Shown in pieces: positions 25,922 through 35,476 of a stretch of 57,328 nucleotides of DNA. How positions within the stretch are numbered: position 1 is the first letter of the stretch; the number at the start of each line of letters is the position of its first letter. The notes under the pieces are model-generated. The model was not told the DNA's origin. It saw only the letters and a list, made by a program, of their open reading frames with translations, and did not search any database. A program made the position numbers and the translations under genes. Source of the stretch: an uncultured Bacteroidota bacterium (GTDB lineage: Bacteria; Bacteroidota; Bacteroidia; UKL13-3); the NCBI GenBank assembly GCA_903850915.1, contig CAINMV010000006.1:1-57328 (forward strand). The letters are read 5' to 3'.

Positions 25922-26985
25922 GAAAAAAAATAGCTGTTGTTTGTAATTATCGACTGATGCCAGAACGTGTTGGTGGTATGGATCGTTTTTTTTGGACTTT
26001 CGATGCCTCCTGCAACGAAGCGGGCTACAATGTAATTTGGTTTTTCCCGAATTCTGCGAATCATGAAGGATATGAAAAACTAAATATTGTCTCTGCGGAT
26101 AAACATAGTTTAGAATCTGCGTTTTTAGATTATATAAACCACAATGCTTCTTTTGATACGTTGATTACTCACTTCGTGGAATTATGTTCGCCATTCTTTA
26201 AGAAAGTGAAAATGGCATGTAAGATTAGAACTGTGGTGGTTGATCACAACCCAAGGCCTTTAGGTGGGTATTCTTTGAAGACCATGGTTGTTAAAAGGGT
26301 TAAAAGTCTACTTTATTCGCAATATATCGATTTGTTTGTTGGAGTTTCTCAATATACTGAAGCACATATTATAAAGGATTTTGGGTCATACTTAAACTCA
26401 AAAACTATAGTTGTTTATAATGGTATTGAATGTGCTTTGTTTTTAAAAAGGCGTATTAGAAATAATTTCAAACCCACTTTTATTGTGGCAAGTCATTTAA
26501 GGGAGTCAAAAGGAATTCAGGATTTAATTCAAGCAGTATCCATTTTGCCAGATGAGATTAAAAGTGAACTAAAAATTGATATTTATGGAGAAGGACCATT
26601 TAAGGATTCTTTAGCGATGTTAATTCATAGTCTCGATTTGGATTCTGTTTTTGTTTTTAAAGGAAGTGTCCCTAACTTATATTCAATTTATTCTCAATAT
26701 GATTATTTATTGCAGCCCACGCACATGGAATGTTTTAGCATGTCTATTTTGGAGAGCTTGAGTGCGAATGTTCCGGTAATTACCACTTCAGTTGGGGGTA
26801 ATGAAGAAGTAATTACAAATAATGAAAATGGGTTTATTTATGAACCTCAAGATATCTTAGCATTAGCAGCAATTTTAGAAAACATCTTTTTAGGGAAGCA
26901 TATTATCTCGGGTAATATAAATAATGCCATCGAATCAAGGTTTTCAATAGAAAAAATGGTTCAACAGTATATAAAAATAATTTGA
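25906..26985 (+). CDS. Family 4 glycosyltransferase
   Basis: A 359-residue GT-B enzyme. The N-terminal acceptor domain contains VGGMDRFFWTF. The C-terminal GT4 domain begins TFIVASHLRESKGIQDLIQAV (about 190-210) and has KIDIYGEGPFKDSL, VFKGSVPNLYSIYSQYDYLLQPTHMECFSMSILESLSANVPVITTSVGGNEEVI (about 245-300) with the E-x7-E type donor motif (ECFSMSILE). Overlaps its upstream neighbour by 16 bp and its downstream neighbour by TTGA, showing tight coupling. Confidence 0.9.
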   Translation: MDSRLRKKIAVVCNYRLMPERVGGMDRFFWTFDASCNEAGYNVIWFFPNSANHEGYEKLNIVSADKHSLESAFLDYINHNASFDTLITHFVELCSPFFKKVKMACKIRTVVVDHNPRPLGGYSLKTMVVKRVKSLLYSQYIDLFVGVSQYTEAHIIKDFGSYLNSKTIVVYNGIECALFLKRRIRNNFKPTFIVASHLRESKGIQDLIQAVSILPDEIKSELKIDIYGEGPFKDSLAMLIHSLDLDSVFVFKGSVPNLYSIYSQYDYLLQPTHMECFSMSILESLSANVPVITTSVGGNEEVITNNENGFIYEPQDILALAAILENIFLGKHIISGNINNAIESRFSIEKMVQQYIKII

Positions 26986-28127
26986 AAATAGCATTTCTAA
27001 CACCTGAATATCCCCACCCATTAATAGGGAACTCTGGAGGCATAGGAACAAGTATTTGGGGCTTGGCGCATAGTTTAGCAAGTTTAGGAAACGATGTTCG
27101 CGTATTGGTATATGGGCAAACGAAGGATGATATCTTTAGTGATAGTGGGGTGCTGATTCAGCAAATAGAAAATGTAAAGTTTAAAGGGTTATCTTGGTTT
27201 CTAACGCGTAAGAAAATCGAAAGTGTTATTAATCGATTGTATAGTGACCGCAAAATAGATTTAGTAGAAGCACCTGATTGGACAGGAATAACATCATTTA
27301 TACAAACGAGCTGTCCTATTGTAATTCGCTTACATGGTAGCGATACGTACTTCTGTCATTTAGACAATCGTCCTGTAAAATGGTTCAACCGTTATCATGA
27401 GAAAAGGGCATTGGCAATGGCGAATGGGCATATTTCGGTAAGTCAATATACAGCCGATACAACGAATAAATTATTTGGATTGAAAATCCCTTTCAAAATA
27501 ATCCCCAATGGAGTCGATGCTTCTTTGTTTTTTTCAAAAACGGAGCAAAACTGTGAAAAGCCGACTATCTTATATTTTGGTACAATCATTCGCAAGAAAG
27601 GAGTGCTAGAATTGCCATCTATTTTTAGTGCTGTTGTTAAACAGATTCCTAATGCGCAACTGTTGCTTATTGGAAAGGATGCGCCAGATTTAATTTCCGG
27701 AAATTCATCTACATGGGCTTTAATGGCTTCAGAATTTAGTGCGGAAGCAAAAGCAAATGTGAGCTTAGTTGGAGCGGTGCCGTATGGGAATATCGTTAGC
27801 GAAATTCAACATGCAACGGTATGCATCTTTCCATCATTTGCTGAAGCCCTTCCTTTAGCTTGGCTTGAGGCGATGGCTTCAAAAAAAGCTATGGTGGTAA
27901 GTAACATTGGATGGGCAAATGAAATGCTTGATGATTGTAAGAGTGCATACCTAGTAAATCCAAGAGATCATCAATTATTCGCATCTCGTATCATTGAATT
28001 TATTCGCAACAGCGAACGCCGTCAACAATTTGGTGATGCGGCACAAAAGAAGATTTTGGATGTTTTTGATTTCTCCGTTGTTGCACATCAAAATATTGAG
28101 TTTTACAACGCGCTGTTGCTTAAATGA
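26982..28127 (+). CDS. Family 4 glycosyltransferase
   Basis: A 381-residue GT-B enzyme starting at a TTG that overlaps the previous stop (TTGA). The N-terminal domain has FLTPEYPHPLIGNSGGIGTSIWGLAHSL, the glycine-rich acceptor loop of GT4, and VIRLHGSDTYF. The C-terminal domain has IPNGVDASLF, ILYFGTIIRKKGVLELP (about 192-208), LLLIGKDAPD and FPSFAEALPLAWLEAMASKKAMVVSNIGWANEML (about 285-318) carrying the E-x7-E donor motif. It is a well-formed enzyme, the most canonical GT4 of the locus. Donor unknown. Confidence 0.92.
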   Translation: MKIAFLTPEYPHPLIGNSGGIGTSIWGLAHSLASLGNDVRVLVYGQTKDDIFSDSGVLIQQIENVKFKGLSWFLTRKKIESVINRLYSDRKIDLVEAPDWTGITSFIQTSCPIVIRLHGSDTYFCHLDNRPVKWFNRYHEKRALAMANGHISVSQYTADTTNKLFGLKIPFKIIPNGVDASLFFSKTEQNCEKPTILYFGTIIRKKGVLELPSIFSAVVKQIPNAQLLLIGKDAPDLISGNSSTWALMASEFSAEAKANVSLVGAVPYGNIVSEIQHATVCIFPSFAEALPLAWLEAMASKKAMVVSNIGWANEMLDDCKSAYLVNPRDHQLFASRIIEFIRNSERRQQFGDAAQKKILDVFDFSVVAHQNIEFYNALLLK

Positions 28128-29677
28128 CAATTCTGGTCCATAATAAACAAAAAGTTATTGGAGTGTTCGATAAGAATTTCCAAAATAAACAACAGAGTAT
28201 AAGCGAAAATTTTTCTGAAGCACTTTTTCAATTGGCGAAACTACATCCTGGTGAAGTTGTAATTTGGTGCGAAGAAAAGTATTTTGCACAAATTGCCTTC
28301 GAACAGATTCTAACATTGTTTCATCATGATAAGATGATGCTTTCTTTTGCAATCTCCAGGGATTATTATTTTTCGGATCTCCTTGAATATATTGATCAAA
28401 GTCCTTTTGCAAGAATTAGCCATAGTTCGCGCTCGGCAACTTGGATTATGAGTGCAGATATTGGACTAGTTCATGCTTCAGTTTTAAATGTCTTAAGCCC
28501 TTCTGATTTCTTTCATCGCGATGCAAATTATTTTTTAAGTTCTTTGGCTAAAATGCTCATGCCTCTTGGGTTAATGTGTTATTCAGAGCCAGCGCTCTGT
28601 CAGGTTGTATTAAAGAATAACGCAGAAATAGTCAAGGCCTCATTATTCCAACATGCTAAATTTATAGCGCAGCATTACCGGCACCGTTGGTTGTTATTGT
28701 TTACATTGAATTTATTTATTTACGATAAAATTTTTTCTTTATTGCCAATTATTGCGAGTTTAGTTTACAGGCAAAAGCGAATCAATTCAAATTTGTTGGA
28801 TTGCATTGTTTTGGAAAAATCCAAAGTCCTGTTATCCTCAAAAACAATTGATGTTTTAATCCCCACCTTGGGTAGAAAAGACTATTTATTCGCATTTTTA
28901 ATTGATCTTTCAGAGCAAACACTACTGCCAAAAAATGTTATCATCATTGAACAGCCTATTGATGGTCAGTTAGAATCTCAGTTGCCTTTTCTAGTTTCGC
29001 AAAAATGGCCATTTGTCATCAAGCATGCGTTCATAAATCAAAGAGGTGTATGCAATGCTCGTAATCTTGGCCTTTCAATGGTTAGCAGTGATTGGGTGTT
29101 TTTCGGGGATGATGATATCCGAGTTGAAAATGATTTTTTGGAGGGCATATTGCAAAAATCGCTTGATTTTAGTAATGGGGTAATTACGGCTTCTTGCCTG
29201 CAGGTTATAGAACAACAAAAGTTAAGAACAACTGCACAGTGGCCTACCTTTGGTGCTGGATGCTCGCTTGTCAAAGCTAACCTTTTAGTGGGGCTTAAAT
29301 TTAATATGGGGTATGAGTTTGGTTATGGAGAAGATGATGATTTTGGACTGCAGCTAAGATCAAAAGGATTGGATGTTTTGTATGTTCCAAATCCAGCCAT
29401 ATTGCATCTAAAGGCACCGATAGGTGGCTTTAGATGCAAACCGGTTTTGGCTTGGAGTAAAGATTTGATACAACCGAAACCATCACCGACCATTCTATTG
29501 AAATTTCTTCTTCATAATTCAGAAAAACAACTTTTGGGCTATAAGACGATTTTATTTCTGAAATTAATGCTCAAAAATAAATCTTTTAATAGTCATAAAT
29601 TCTTCAAGCTTTTTGTTCTTCAATGGAATCAGAGTATGCTTTGGGCGAAAAAACTAAAAGTACAAACTTCTTATTAA
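28124..29677 (+). CDS. Two-domain protein with C-terminal family 2 glycosyltransferase
   Basis: A 517-residue protein. The C-terminal GT2 domain (about 243-445) has IDVLIPTLGRKDYLFAFLIDLSEQ, NQRGVCNARNLGLSMVSSDWVFFGDDDIRVE with a GDDD metal motif, and the GYGEDDDFGLQLRSKG catalytic-base region. The first ~240 residues have no motif I know. They include ATWIMSADIGLVHASVLN and a hydrophobic stretch (about 188-210) that may sit on the membrane, and could be a degenerate second GT-A-like domain. Start ATG overlaps the previous stop (ATGA). Role in glycan assembly inferred. Confidence 0.75.
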   Translation: MTILVHNKQKVIGVFDKNFQNKQQSISENFSEALFQLAKLHPGEVVIWCEEKYFAQIAFEQILTLFHHDKMMLSFAISRDYYFSDLLEYIDQSPFARISHSSRSATWIMSADIGLVHASVLNVLSPSDFFHRDANYFLSSLAKMLMPLGLMCYSEPALCQVVLKNNAEIVKASLFQHAKFIAQHYRHRWLLLFTLNLFIYDKIFSLLPIIASLVYRQKRINSNLLDCIVLEKSKVLLSSKTIDVLIPTLGRKDYLFAFLIDLSEQTLLPKNVIIIEQPIDGQLESQLPFLVSQKWPFVIKHAFINQRGVCNARNLGLSMVSSDWVFFGDDDIRVENDFLEGILQKSLDFSNGVITASCLQVIEQQKLRTTAQWPTFGAGCSLVKANLLVGLKFNMGYEFGYGEDDDFGLQLRSKGLDVLYVPNPAILHLKAPIGGFRCKPVLAWSKDLIQPKPSPTILLKFLLHNSEKQLLGYKTILFLKLMLKNKSFNSHKFFKLFVLQWNQSMLWAKKLKVQTSY

Positions 29678-29765
29678 GTTAAGTTCTTTTGCTTGAATCA
29701 AAAGATGTTGAAATCAAAAAAAAGGATTCGATTAATAATAGACTCGATAAATTTCAAATCAAGAA

Positions 29766-30764
29766 GTGAAAGTTAGTTTGATAATCTGCACCCACATGCG
29801 CCCTTCATCTATTAATGGGCTACTAGTTTCATTGCAGAGTCAAACACTTCAGCCCGATGTAATTATCATTATTGATGGCTCAACCAATAAGGATACCTAT
29901 GAACTATTAAATCATCGATTAGACACAAGGTTGACTTATTTCCTCGTACCACCTGAATTAAGAGGACTCACCAAGCAAAGAAACTTTGGTATTAGCAAGG
30001 TAGCAAAGGATATTGACGTTGTCTGTTTTTTGGATGACGATGTGTTATTAGAATCTGATTATTTTGAGCAGCTGATTAAAACATATAGTATTTATCCAGA
30101 AGCATTAGGTGTTGGCGGTTATATTCAAAATGAGGTGGTTTGGAGCAAGGCCAACAAAAGTGTTACTGCGATAACGCAATTTCAATTTGATGGCTGGGTT
30201 CGAAATGAGAGTGTCCGATTTGTATTACGGAAAAAACTTGCTTTGGATAGTGATTGCCCACCAGGTTGTATGCCCCAATTCGGGCATGGCAGAAGTCTCT
30301 CCTTTATACCACCATCAGGTAAAATATATCGTGTTGAACAATTGATGGGAGGTGTATCATCATTCAGGAGGAGCATTTTTGAGGAAGTCAAATTTTCTGA
30401 GTATTTTGAGGGCTATGGCTTGTATGAAGATGCGGACTTTACAATTCGAGTATCTAAAATTGGTCCACTATTTATTAATACAAATGCAAAAATCAATCAT
30501 TATCATGAACCTTTAGGTAGGCCCAATCACTTTCAATTTGGCAAAATGGTGGTTCGAAATGGTTGGTATGTTTGGCGTGTTAAAAATCCGAATCCAAATA
30601 TCATCGAAAAAATAAAATGGCATAGCATAACACATATCTTGCTTCTGATACGTTTTTCAAATTGCTTCTTTACCTCCGCTCACCTGGACGCTTTCTCGGA
30701 ATCCTTAGGAAGGAAATGGGGTTGGCTTACTTTATTCTGGAACAAACCTAATATTAGAAACTAA
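29766..30764 (+). CDS. Family 2 glycosyltransferase
   Basis: A 332-residue GT2 enzyme from a GTG start (KVSLIICTHMRPSSINGLLVSLQSQ). It has IIIDGSTNKD, the acceptor-side LRGLTKQRNFGIS (about 74-86), VVCFLDDDVLLE with the DDD metal motif (about 92-103), a GGVSSFRRSIF segment and YGLYEDADFTIRVSK (about 217-231). The C-terminal KMVVRNGWYVWRVKNPNPN is also seen in other large Bacteroidota GT2 enzymes. It begins 88 bp after the previous gene, a gap with no gene in it. Sugar and linkage unknown. Confidence 0.88.
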   Translation: MKVSLIICTHMRPSSINGLLVSLQSQTLQPDVIIIIDGSTNKDTYELLNHRLDTRLTYFLVPPELRGLTKQRNFGISKVAKDIDVVCFLDDDVLLESDYFEQLIKTYSIYPEALGVGGYIQNEVVWSKANKSVTAITQFQFDGWVRNESVRFVLRKKLALDSDCPPGCMPQFGHGRSLSFIPPSGKIYRVEQLMGGVSSFRRSIFEEVKFSEYFEGYGLYEDADFTIRVSKIGPLFINTNAKINHYHEPLGRPNHFQFGKMVVRNGWYVWRVKNPNPNIIEKIKWHSITHILLLIRFSNCFFTSAHLDAFSESLGRKWGWLTLFWNKPNIRN

Positions 30765-30769
30765 AAATA

Positions 30770-31894
30770 TTGAAATTTACTATCATCACTCATGTGAATC
30801 ATGGCTTCGACAATGAAGGGTATTTTGCTTATGAGCCTTATGTGAGGGAAATGAATATCTGGTTAAAATATGCCAGTGAGGTAGAGGTTGTTGCGCCTCA
30901 TTCAAAAATAGTAAAGGAGCCGATTCATTCGCAATATCTTCATTCAAATTTAATTTTTTCAAAAGTTTCACTGTTAGATTTTACCTCCTTAGCACGTGTC
31001 TTAAAATCCATATTTGTACTTCCTAGGATTATTATAACTGTTTTTTTAGCCATGCGTCGAGCAGATCATATTCATCTACGCTGTCCTGGTAATATGGGTT
31101 TAATAGGTTGCTTTCTGCAAGTTTTTTTCCCACGTAAAATTAAAACAGCAAAATATGCCGGTAATTGGGATCCGAAGAGCAAGCAACCTTGGAGTTATAG
31201 GTTGCAGCAACGAATACTGAAGAATTTATTTCTTACGAGAAATATGCAGGTATTGGTATATGGCCAATGGCCTAACCAAACAAAAAACATACTACCATTT
31301 TTCACAGCTTCATATACTGAAAAAGAAGCAGTGCTTGTTCCTTTACGTTTGTTGAAAAAAAGCAGTCAGTTTCGGATTATATTTGTAGGTAGTCTCACAA
31401 AGAATAAAAATCCATTGTTAAGTTTAAAAGTTGCCCTTAGACTGCGTGAAATCGGATTGTTGCCAGAACTTCATTTTTATGGAGACGGATTAGAGCTCCA
31501 AGTGCTAGAGAATTTTGTGTATGAAAATCTTATGGAGTCTTATGTTAGCTTTCATGGGAATTGTGATAAAGAAACATTAAAGCTAGCTTATCAGGAAAGT
31601 CATTTTTTAGTTTTCCTTTCACGCAGTGAAGGCTGGCCTAAGGTAGTGGCAGAAGCAATGTTTTGGGGTTGTGTGCCTATTACAACAGCTGTTTCATGTC
31701 TTCCCGAAATGCTAAATGGTGGAGTGTGTGGCGACTTAATCGCCGCCAATGCGCAAGAAGGCGTGAAGGCAATTTGTAGCTATCTTGAGTTGAATAAGGA
31801 TTACCAAAAAACGGCACAAGAGGCAATGCATTGGTCTCGAAAATTTACATTAGATAATTTCGAAACGGAAATAAAAAAACAAATATATGCTTAG
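30770..31894 (+). CDS. Family 4 glycosyltransferase
   Basis: A 374-residue GT-B enzyme from a TTG start. The N-terminal domain has FTIITHVNHGFDNEGYFAYEPYVREM and HIHLRCPGNMG. The C-terminal domain starts FRIIFVGSLTKNKNPLLSLKVAL (about 199-221) and continues with LHFYGDGLELQVLENF and VFLSRSEGWPKVVAEAMFWGCVPITTAVSCLPEML (about 282-316), where EGWPKVVAE is the donor E-x7-E motif. It overlaps the next gene by 8 bp. Confidence 0.9.
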   Translation: MKFTIITHVNHGFDNEGYFAYEPYVREMNIWLKYASEVEVVAPHSKIVKEPIHSQYLHSNLIFSKVSLLDFTSLARVLKSIFVLPRIIITVFLAMRRADHIHLRCPGNMGLIGCFLQVFFPRKIKTAKYAGNWDPKSKQPWSYRLQQRILKNLFLTRNMQVLVYGQWPNQTKNILPFFTASYTEKEAVLVPLRLLKKSSQFRIIFVGSLTKNKNPLLSLKVALRLREIGLLPELHFYGDGLELQVLENFVYENLMESYVSFHGNCDKETLKLAYQESHFLVFLSRSEGWPKVVAEAMFWGCVPITTAVSCLPEMLNGGVCGDLIAANAQEGVKAICSYLELNKDYQKTAQEAMHWSRKFTLDNFETEIKKQIYA

Positions 31895-32999
31895 GCAAGA
31901 ACCCAAAGTTAGGGTTATGCAACTCGTAGATTCTTTACAGTTGGGTGGTACCGAAAAAATGGCGGTGCTAATTGCAAATGAATTGAGCGGTCAAGTTGGA
32001 TTTGAAAGTTATCTATACGTTACTCATGCTGGAGGCCAATTGGTGCATGAGGTAAACAATAAGGTGGCATTAATACAAGGCGATAAATCGTCCTTTTTCG
32101 ATTTACTATCTTTTTTGAAATTGCTCCTTGCAATTCGTAAAAATAAAATTCATATACTGCATGCACATTCGAGTTCCTTGGTGTGGGCTTCATGCATTAA
32201 GCTGTTTTGCTTTAGAAGAGTTTTTTTGGTTTGGCATATTCATCATGGTGCTATTGACAAACTAACCAGCTGGGAGATTAAAATTTTATCCTTCGCTGCG
32301 AAAGCAGTTAATGATACAATTGTTGTAAACTCAAGTTATATATCTATTGCAATAGAGCGTTTTAATATTAAGAAAGAAAAAATTAGCTATATCCCTAATT
32401 TTACGAATATAAAAGTTAGTAAATCGGAAGTTATAAATTGGAATGTAGGCGAGCGTATTAAAATAATTATGATTGCAAATCTTAGGCCTCAGAAGGATTT
32501 TGATTTGCTCATTGATGTTGTTAAGTTATTAAAGACTAAGAACCTAAATTTTATTGTTCGAAATTATGGATTCGATCTTAATGATTCTTATGCTAAATAT
32601 ATCAAGAAGAGGGTTTTAGATGAGCAATTGGATCATTGGTTGCAACTTTGCGGGCCATGCAATGATATTGCAACTGTTGCTGCTGGAGCCAATATCGCAA
32701 TTTTAACGTCTGAATCCGAGGGTTTGCCTCTTACCTTATTGGAATATGGATTGATGAAAATACCTGTTGTTTCTACAAATGTAGGAGAGTGTAAATCAGT
32801 TCTTTTAAATGGGGAAGGAGGAATTTTAGTTGATGCAAAAAATGCCTATGATTTTGTTGAAGCCATATTGTGGATTACTTCTAATGTAAATTTCGCTCAA
32901 GAAATGGCTAACAATTTATATTTTAATGTTATTAAAAGCCATAGTAAGGAGGGCTTTATGAAACGACTGCTAATAATTTATAGTGCTTTGAAAGGCTAA
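31887..32999 (+). CDS. Family 4 glycosyltransferase
   Basis: A 370-residue GT-B enzyme. N-terminal domain with VMQLVDSLQLGGTEKMAVLIANEL (the GGTE acceptor loop, about 20-23), ILHAHSSSLVWAS and VWHIHHG. C-terminal domain with IIMIANLRPQKDFDLLIDVVKLL (about 193-215) and ILTSESEGLPLTLLEYGLMKIPVVSTNVGECKSVL (about 274-308) with the E-x7-E motif. Overlaps its upstream neighbour by 8 bp and precedes the ligase gene by 8 bp. The pattern is that of WcaA/Wbp-type cytosolic transferases; the donor is not readable. Confidence 0.92.
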   Translation: MLRQEPKVRVMQLVDSLQLGGTEKMAVLIANELSGQVGFESYLYVTHAGGQLVHEVNNKVALIQGDKSSFFDLLSFLKLLLAIRKNKIHILHAHSSSLVWASCIKLFCFRRVFLVWHIHHGAIDKLTSWEIKILSFAAKAVNDTIVVNSSYISIAIERFNIKKEKISYIPNFTNIKVSKSEVINWNVGERIKIIMIANLRPQKDFDLLIDVVKLLKTKNLNFIVRNYGFDLNDSYAKYIKKRVLDEQLDHWLQLCGPCNDIATVAAGANIAILTSESEGLPLTLLEYGLMKIPVVSTNVGECKSVLLNGEGGILVDAKNAYDFVEAILWITSNVNFAQEMANNLYFNVIKSHSKEGFMKRLLIIYSALKG

Positions 33000-33007
33000 T
33001 ATTATAA

Positions 33008-34420
33008 ATGAAATTAACAAATAAAGCAAGACATGCGTTAATAGCATTGCATTTTTTACTTGGCTTAATTGCAGTGTATGCGGCCTCGTTTTTTAAGTTC
33101 TATTACCTAGGTTTTTTCATGGTTTCCATTTTCATAATCGTATTTAAAGAGACAACAAAAAACCGTATAACACCCTTTATTATTGCCTACTTCGTAGGCA
33201 TGGAGTTGTTAATTCGATTGTCGGGTGCAATTTTACTTGACCAGTTTGGCAAATATTCCATAATCCTTCTGATATTAGTTTCTTTAATAAAAACCAATAG
33301 AATCTATCACATAAAACCTAAGGTATTTGTTCTATTCATTATGTTAATGTTAGTCTCGTTGCTTTTCATGAATGAATCATATAATCGAAATGTTGAATTG
33401 GTTAGTTTTTATCTTTCAGGACCAATTTGCCTGGCACTATGTGTGATTTACTTCTATCAGATGAAGATGGAATTTAATCGCGATTTCATGGGGATTTTGT
33501 TCGTATCTATGCTGCCCATTATGGCTTCTTTGGTTTGTATTTTTTTGAAGTCAAAAAGTGTCCAGATTGATGATTTGATATATGGGGCAAATTCAAGCCA
33601 AAGTGGTGGTTATGGTCCAAATCAAGTTGCGGTTGTTCTAGGCTATGCCATCGTAGTTGTTATAGCAGCTGCAATGTTTAAAAAGCCAATAACAGGATAT
33701 TTTCTATTTGATATTATTTTATTGCTAGTATTAGTATATCGTATTTTAATTACATTTAGTCGTGGGGGGTTTATCTCTGCCATAATCTCAATTGTAATCG
33801 CGATGGCTTACGTTCGTTTTAAAAACAGAAATTTTTTCAACACGAATAAGAGAGCCGTCTTTTTCGTTCTGTTTGGTTTTGTTTTAATTGGATTATCTTG
33901 GTATAAAACGAACGAAACAACTGGCAATAAACTTGCAGAGCGTTATGATGGATACACGGGGGATACGAAATATTCTGATCGTCGCGAGTTCTCTAGTGGA
34001 CGAGATAAACTAATGCTCATCGAGTTGGAGGTTTTTCGTGATAACTGGATTGTAGGTGTAGGTCCAGGTATGGCAACGCCATACCGCAGTGCTTTGTTTC
34101 GTCGAGGTGAGGAAACCGTAGCAAGTCATACCGAATTCACAAGGATGCTCGCTGAACATGGATTGTATGGCTTATTAGCACTGCTAATTTTGTTTCTTTT
34201 TCCTCTAGTTCGATTGCGAAAAGTAAACAACAGTACCGAAGGATTTGTGCTGGTATTGTTCGTTACGTTAAGCATCTTAACATTATCTCATAATTCTCAT
34301 CGACTTGTTCTTCCTTCGTTTTTATACGGAATGGCTTTTGTGCATTTGTATTCTGGGGAATTAGATTCTAAACGTGTTAAACTCGGAATTATAAACAACG
34401 ATTTAGAAAGAAAAAATTGA
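33008..34420 (+). CDS. O-antigen ligase / polymerase family protein
   Basis: Integral membrane protein of 470 residues with about eleven hydrophobic helices and a large periplasmic loop after RILITFSRGGFISAI (about 246-260). The Wzy_C/WaaL signature region follows, with EVFRDNWIVGVGPGMA (about 342-357), then SHTEFTRMLAEHGLYGLLALL (about 374-394). Such proteins either polymerise O-units (Wzy) or ligate the glycan to lipid A-core (WaaL) on the periplasmic side. With an ABC exporter present, a ligase role is more consistent than a polymerase role, but sequence alone does not decide. Confidence 0.85.
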   Translation: MKLTNKARHALIALHFLLGLIAVYAASFFKFYYLGFFMVSIFIIVFKETTKNRITPFIIAYFVGMELLIRLSGAILLDQFGKYSIILLILVSLIKTNRIYHIKPKVFVLFIMLMLVSLLFMNESYNRNVELVSFYLSGPICLALCVIYFYQMKMEFNRDFMGILFVSMLPIMASLVCIFLKSKSVQIDDLIYGANSSQSGGYGPNQVAVVLGYAIVVVIAAAMFKKPITGYFLFDIILLLVLVYRILITFSRGGFISAIISIVIAMAYVRFKNRNFFNTNKRAVFFVLFGFVLIGLSWYKTNETTGNKLAERYDGYTGDTKYSDRREFSSGRDKLMLIELEVFRDNWIVGVGPGMATPYRSALFRRGEETVASHTEFTRMLAEHGLYGLLALLILFLFPLVRLRKVNNSTEGFVLVLFVTLSILTLSHNSHRLVLPSFLYGMAFVHLYSGELDSKRVKLGIINNDLERKN

Positions 34421-34438
34421 ATTGTTTAAAAACCAACT

Positions 34439-35476
34439 ATGATAATTCAGTTCGGAAATAAATTAAGTAAAAAAGGAAAATCCGAAAGTTTTATGGAGTC
34501 GTTGAACCCAAAACTTAAGTCAGAAGGTTTCGCATGCTCAATGTATTCTGATAAAAGGAGTGTTTTTTTTCGAATGTTAGACATGGTTTTCGAATTGTTA
34601 AAGCACCGGAAAATGGTTGAATTGGTTATTATTCACTCCTTTAGCACCTTGGCATTCTGGTATACTTTTTTCATAACTTTGATATCTAAAGGTTTAAATT
34701 TGCCATTAGTAATTGTGCTTCATGGTGGCGACTATCCAAGGCGATTAAAAAAATACCCAGTAGCATGCCGCCTTATCTTTAAAAATGCTAATTTAAATAT
34801 TTCTCCTTCACTTTATTTGCAAAGGGCTTTTCAAAAAGAGGGATATGAAGTAGTCTATGTCCCGAATTTCGTCGATATAACCGCTTGCCCATATATGGTG
34901 CATCAGTCAAATTCAATCAATTTGTTGTGGGTGCGGGCGTTTAGCGAGATATATAATCCGTTATTATTTGTTGAAATAGTCCAACTATTGTCTTCCCAAG
35001 GATATGAGGTTAATGCCGCGATGGTGGGTCCGGATTCGGATGGCTCACTCCAAAATGTTCGGATGAAAATTATAGAACTTCAGCTGGAAAATAAAGTCTT
35101 AATTACAGGCAAATTGGAAAAGCAGGAATGGTTTGAGCTATCCAAAAATTATAGCTATTTTATAAATACCACAAATTCCGACAACAGACCCATCAGTGTT
35201 ATCGAGGCTATGGCACTTGGGTTACCAGTTATAAGTACAAATGTAGGCGGTCTTCCTGATTTAATCGAACATAATGTCAACGGTGTATTGGTTAATCCAA
35301 ATCAAGCGCCGCTTTTTGTAGATGCTATCTTAAAATTATATGAGAATCCTACATTATATAAAACGTTAGCGGAAACTGCGCGGCACAATGTAATGCAATT
35401 TGATTGGCGTGAATTGAAAGATGTATGGCTTAACTTAATTTATACTCACAAAAGAGATCTTGACATTAAAGGATAA
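34439..35476 (+). CDS. Family 4 glycosyltransferase
   Basis: A 345-residue GT-B enzyme. The N-terminal half includes QFGNKLSKKGKSESF and LVIVLHGGDYPRRLKK. The C-terminal half has INLLWVRAFSEIYNPLLFVEIVQLL (about 159-183) and NTTNSDNRPISVIEAMALGLPVISTNVGGLPDLI (about 242-275), where the donor motif carries D or N in place of the first Glu (SDNRPISVIE). That substitution is common in part of the family. Overlaps the CapK-like gene downstream by 17 bp. Confidence 0.9.
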   Translation: MIIQFGNKLSKKGKSESFMESLNPKLKSEGFACSMYSDKRSVFFRMLDMVFELLKHRKMVELVIIHSFSTLAFWYTFFITLISKGLNLPLVIVLHGGDYPRRLKKYPVACRLIFKNANLNISPSLYLQRAFQKEGYEVVYVPNFVDITACPYMVHQSNSINLLWVRAFSEIYNPLLFVEIVQLLSSQGYEVNAAMVGPDSDGSLQNVRMKIIELQLENKVLITGKLEKQEWFELSKNYSYFINTTNSDNRPISVIEAMALGLPVISTNVGGLPDLIEHNVNGVLVNPNQAPLFVDAILKLYENPTLYKTLAETARHNVMQFDWRELKDVWLNLIYTHKRDLDIKG

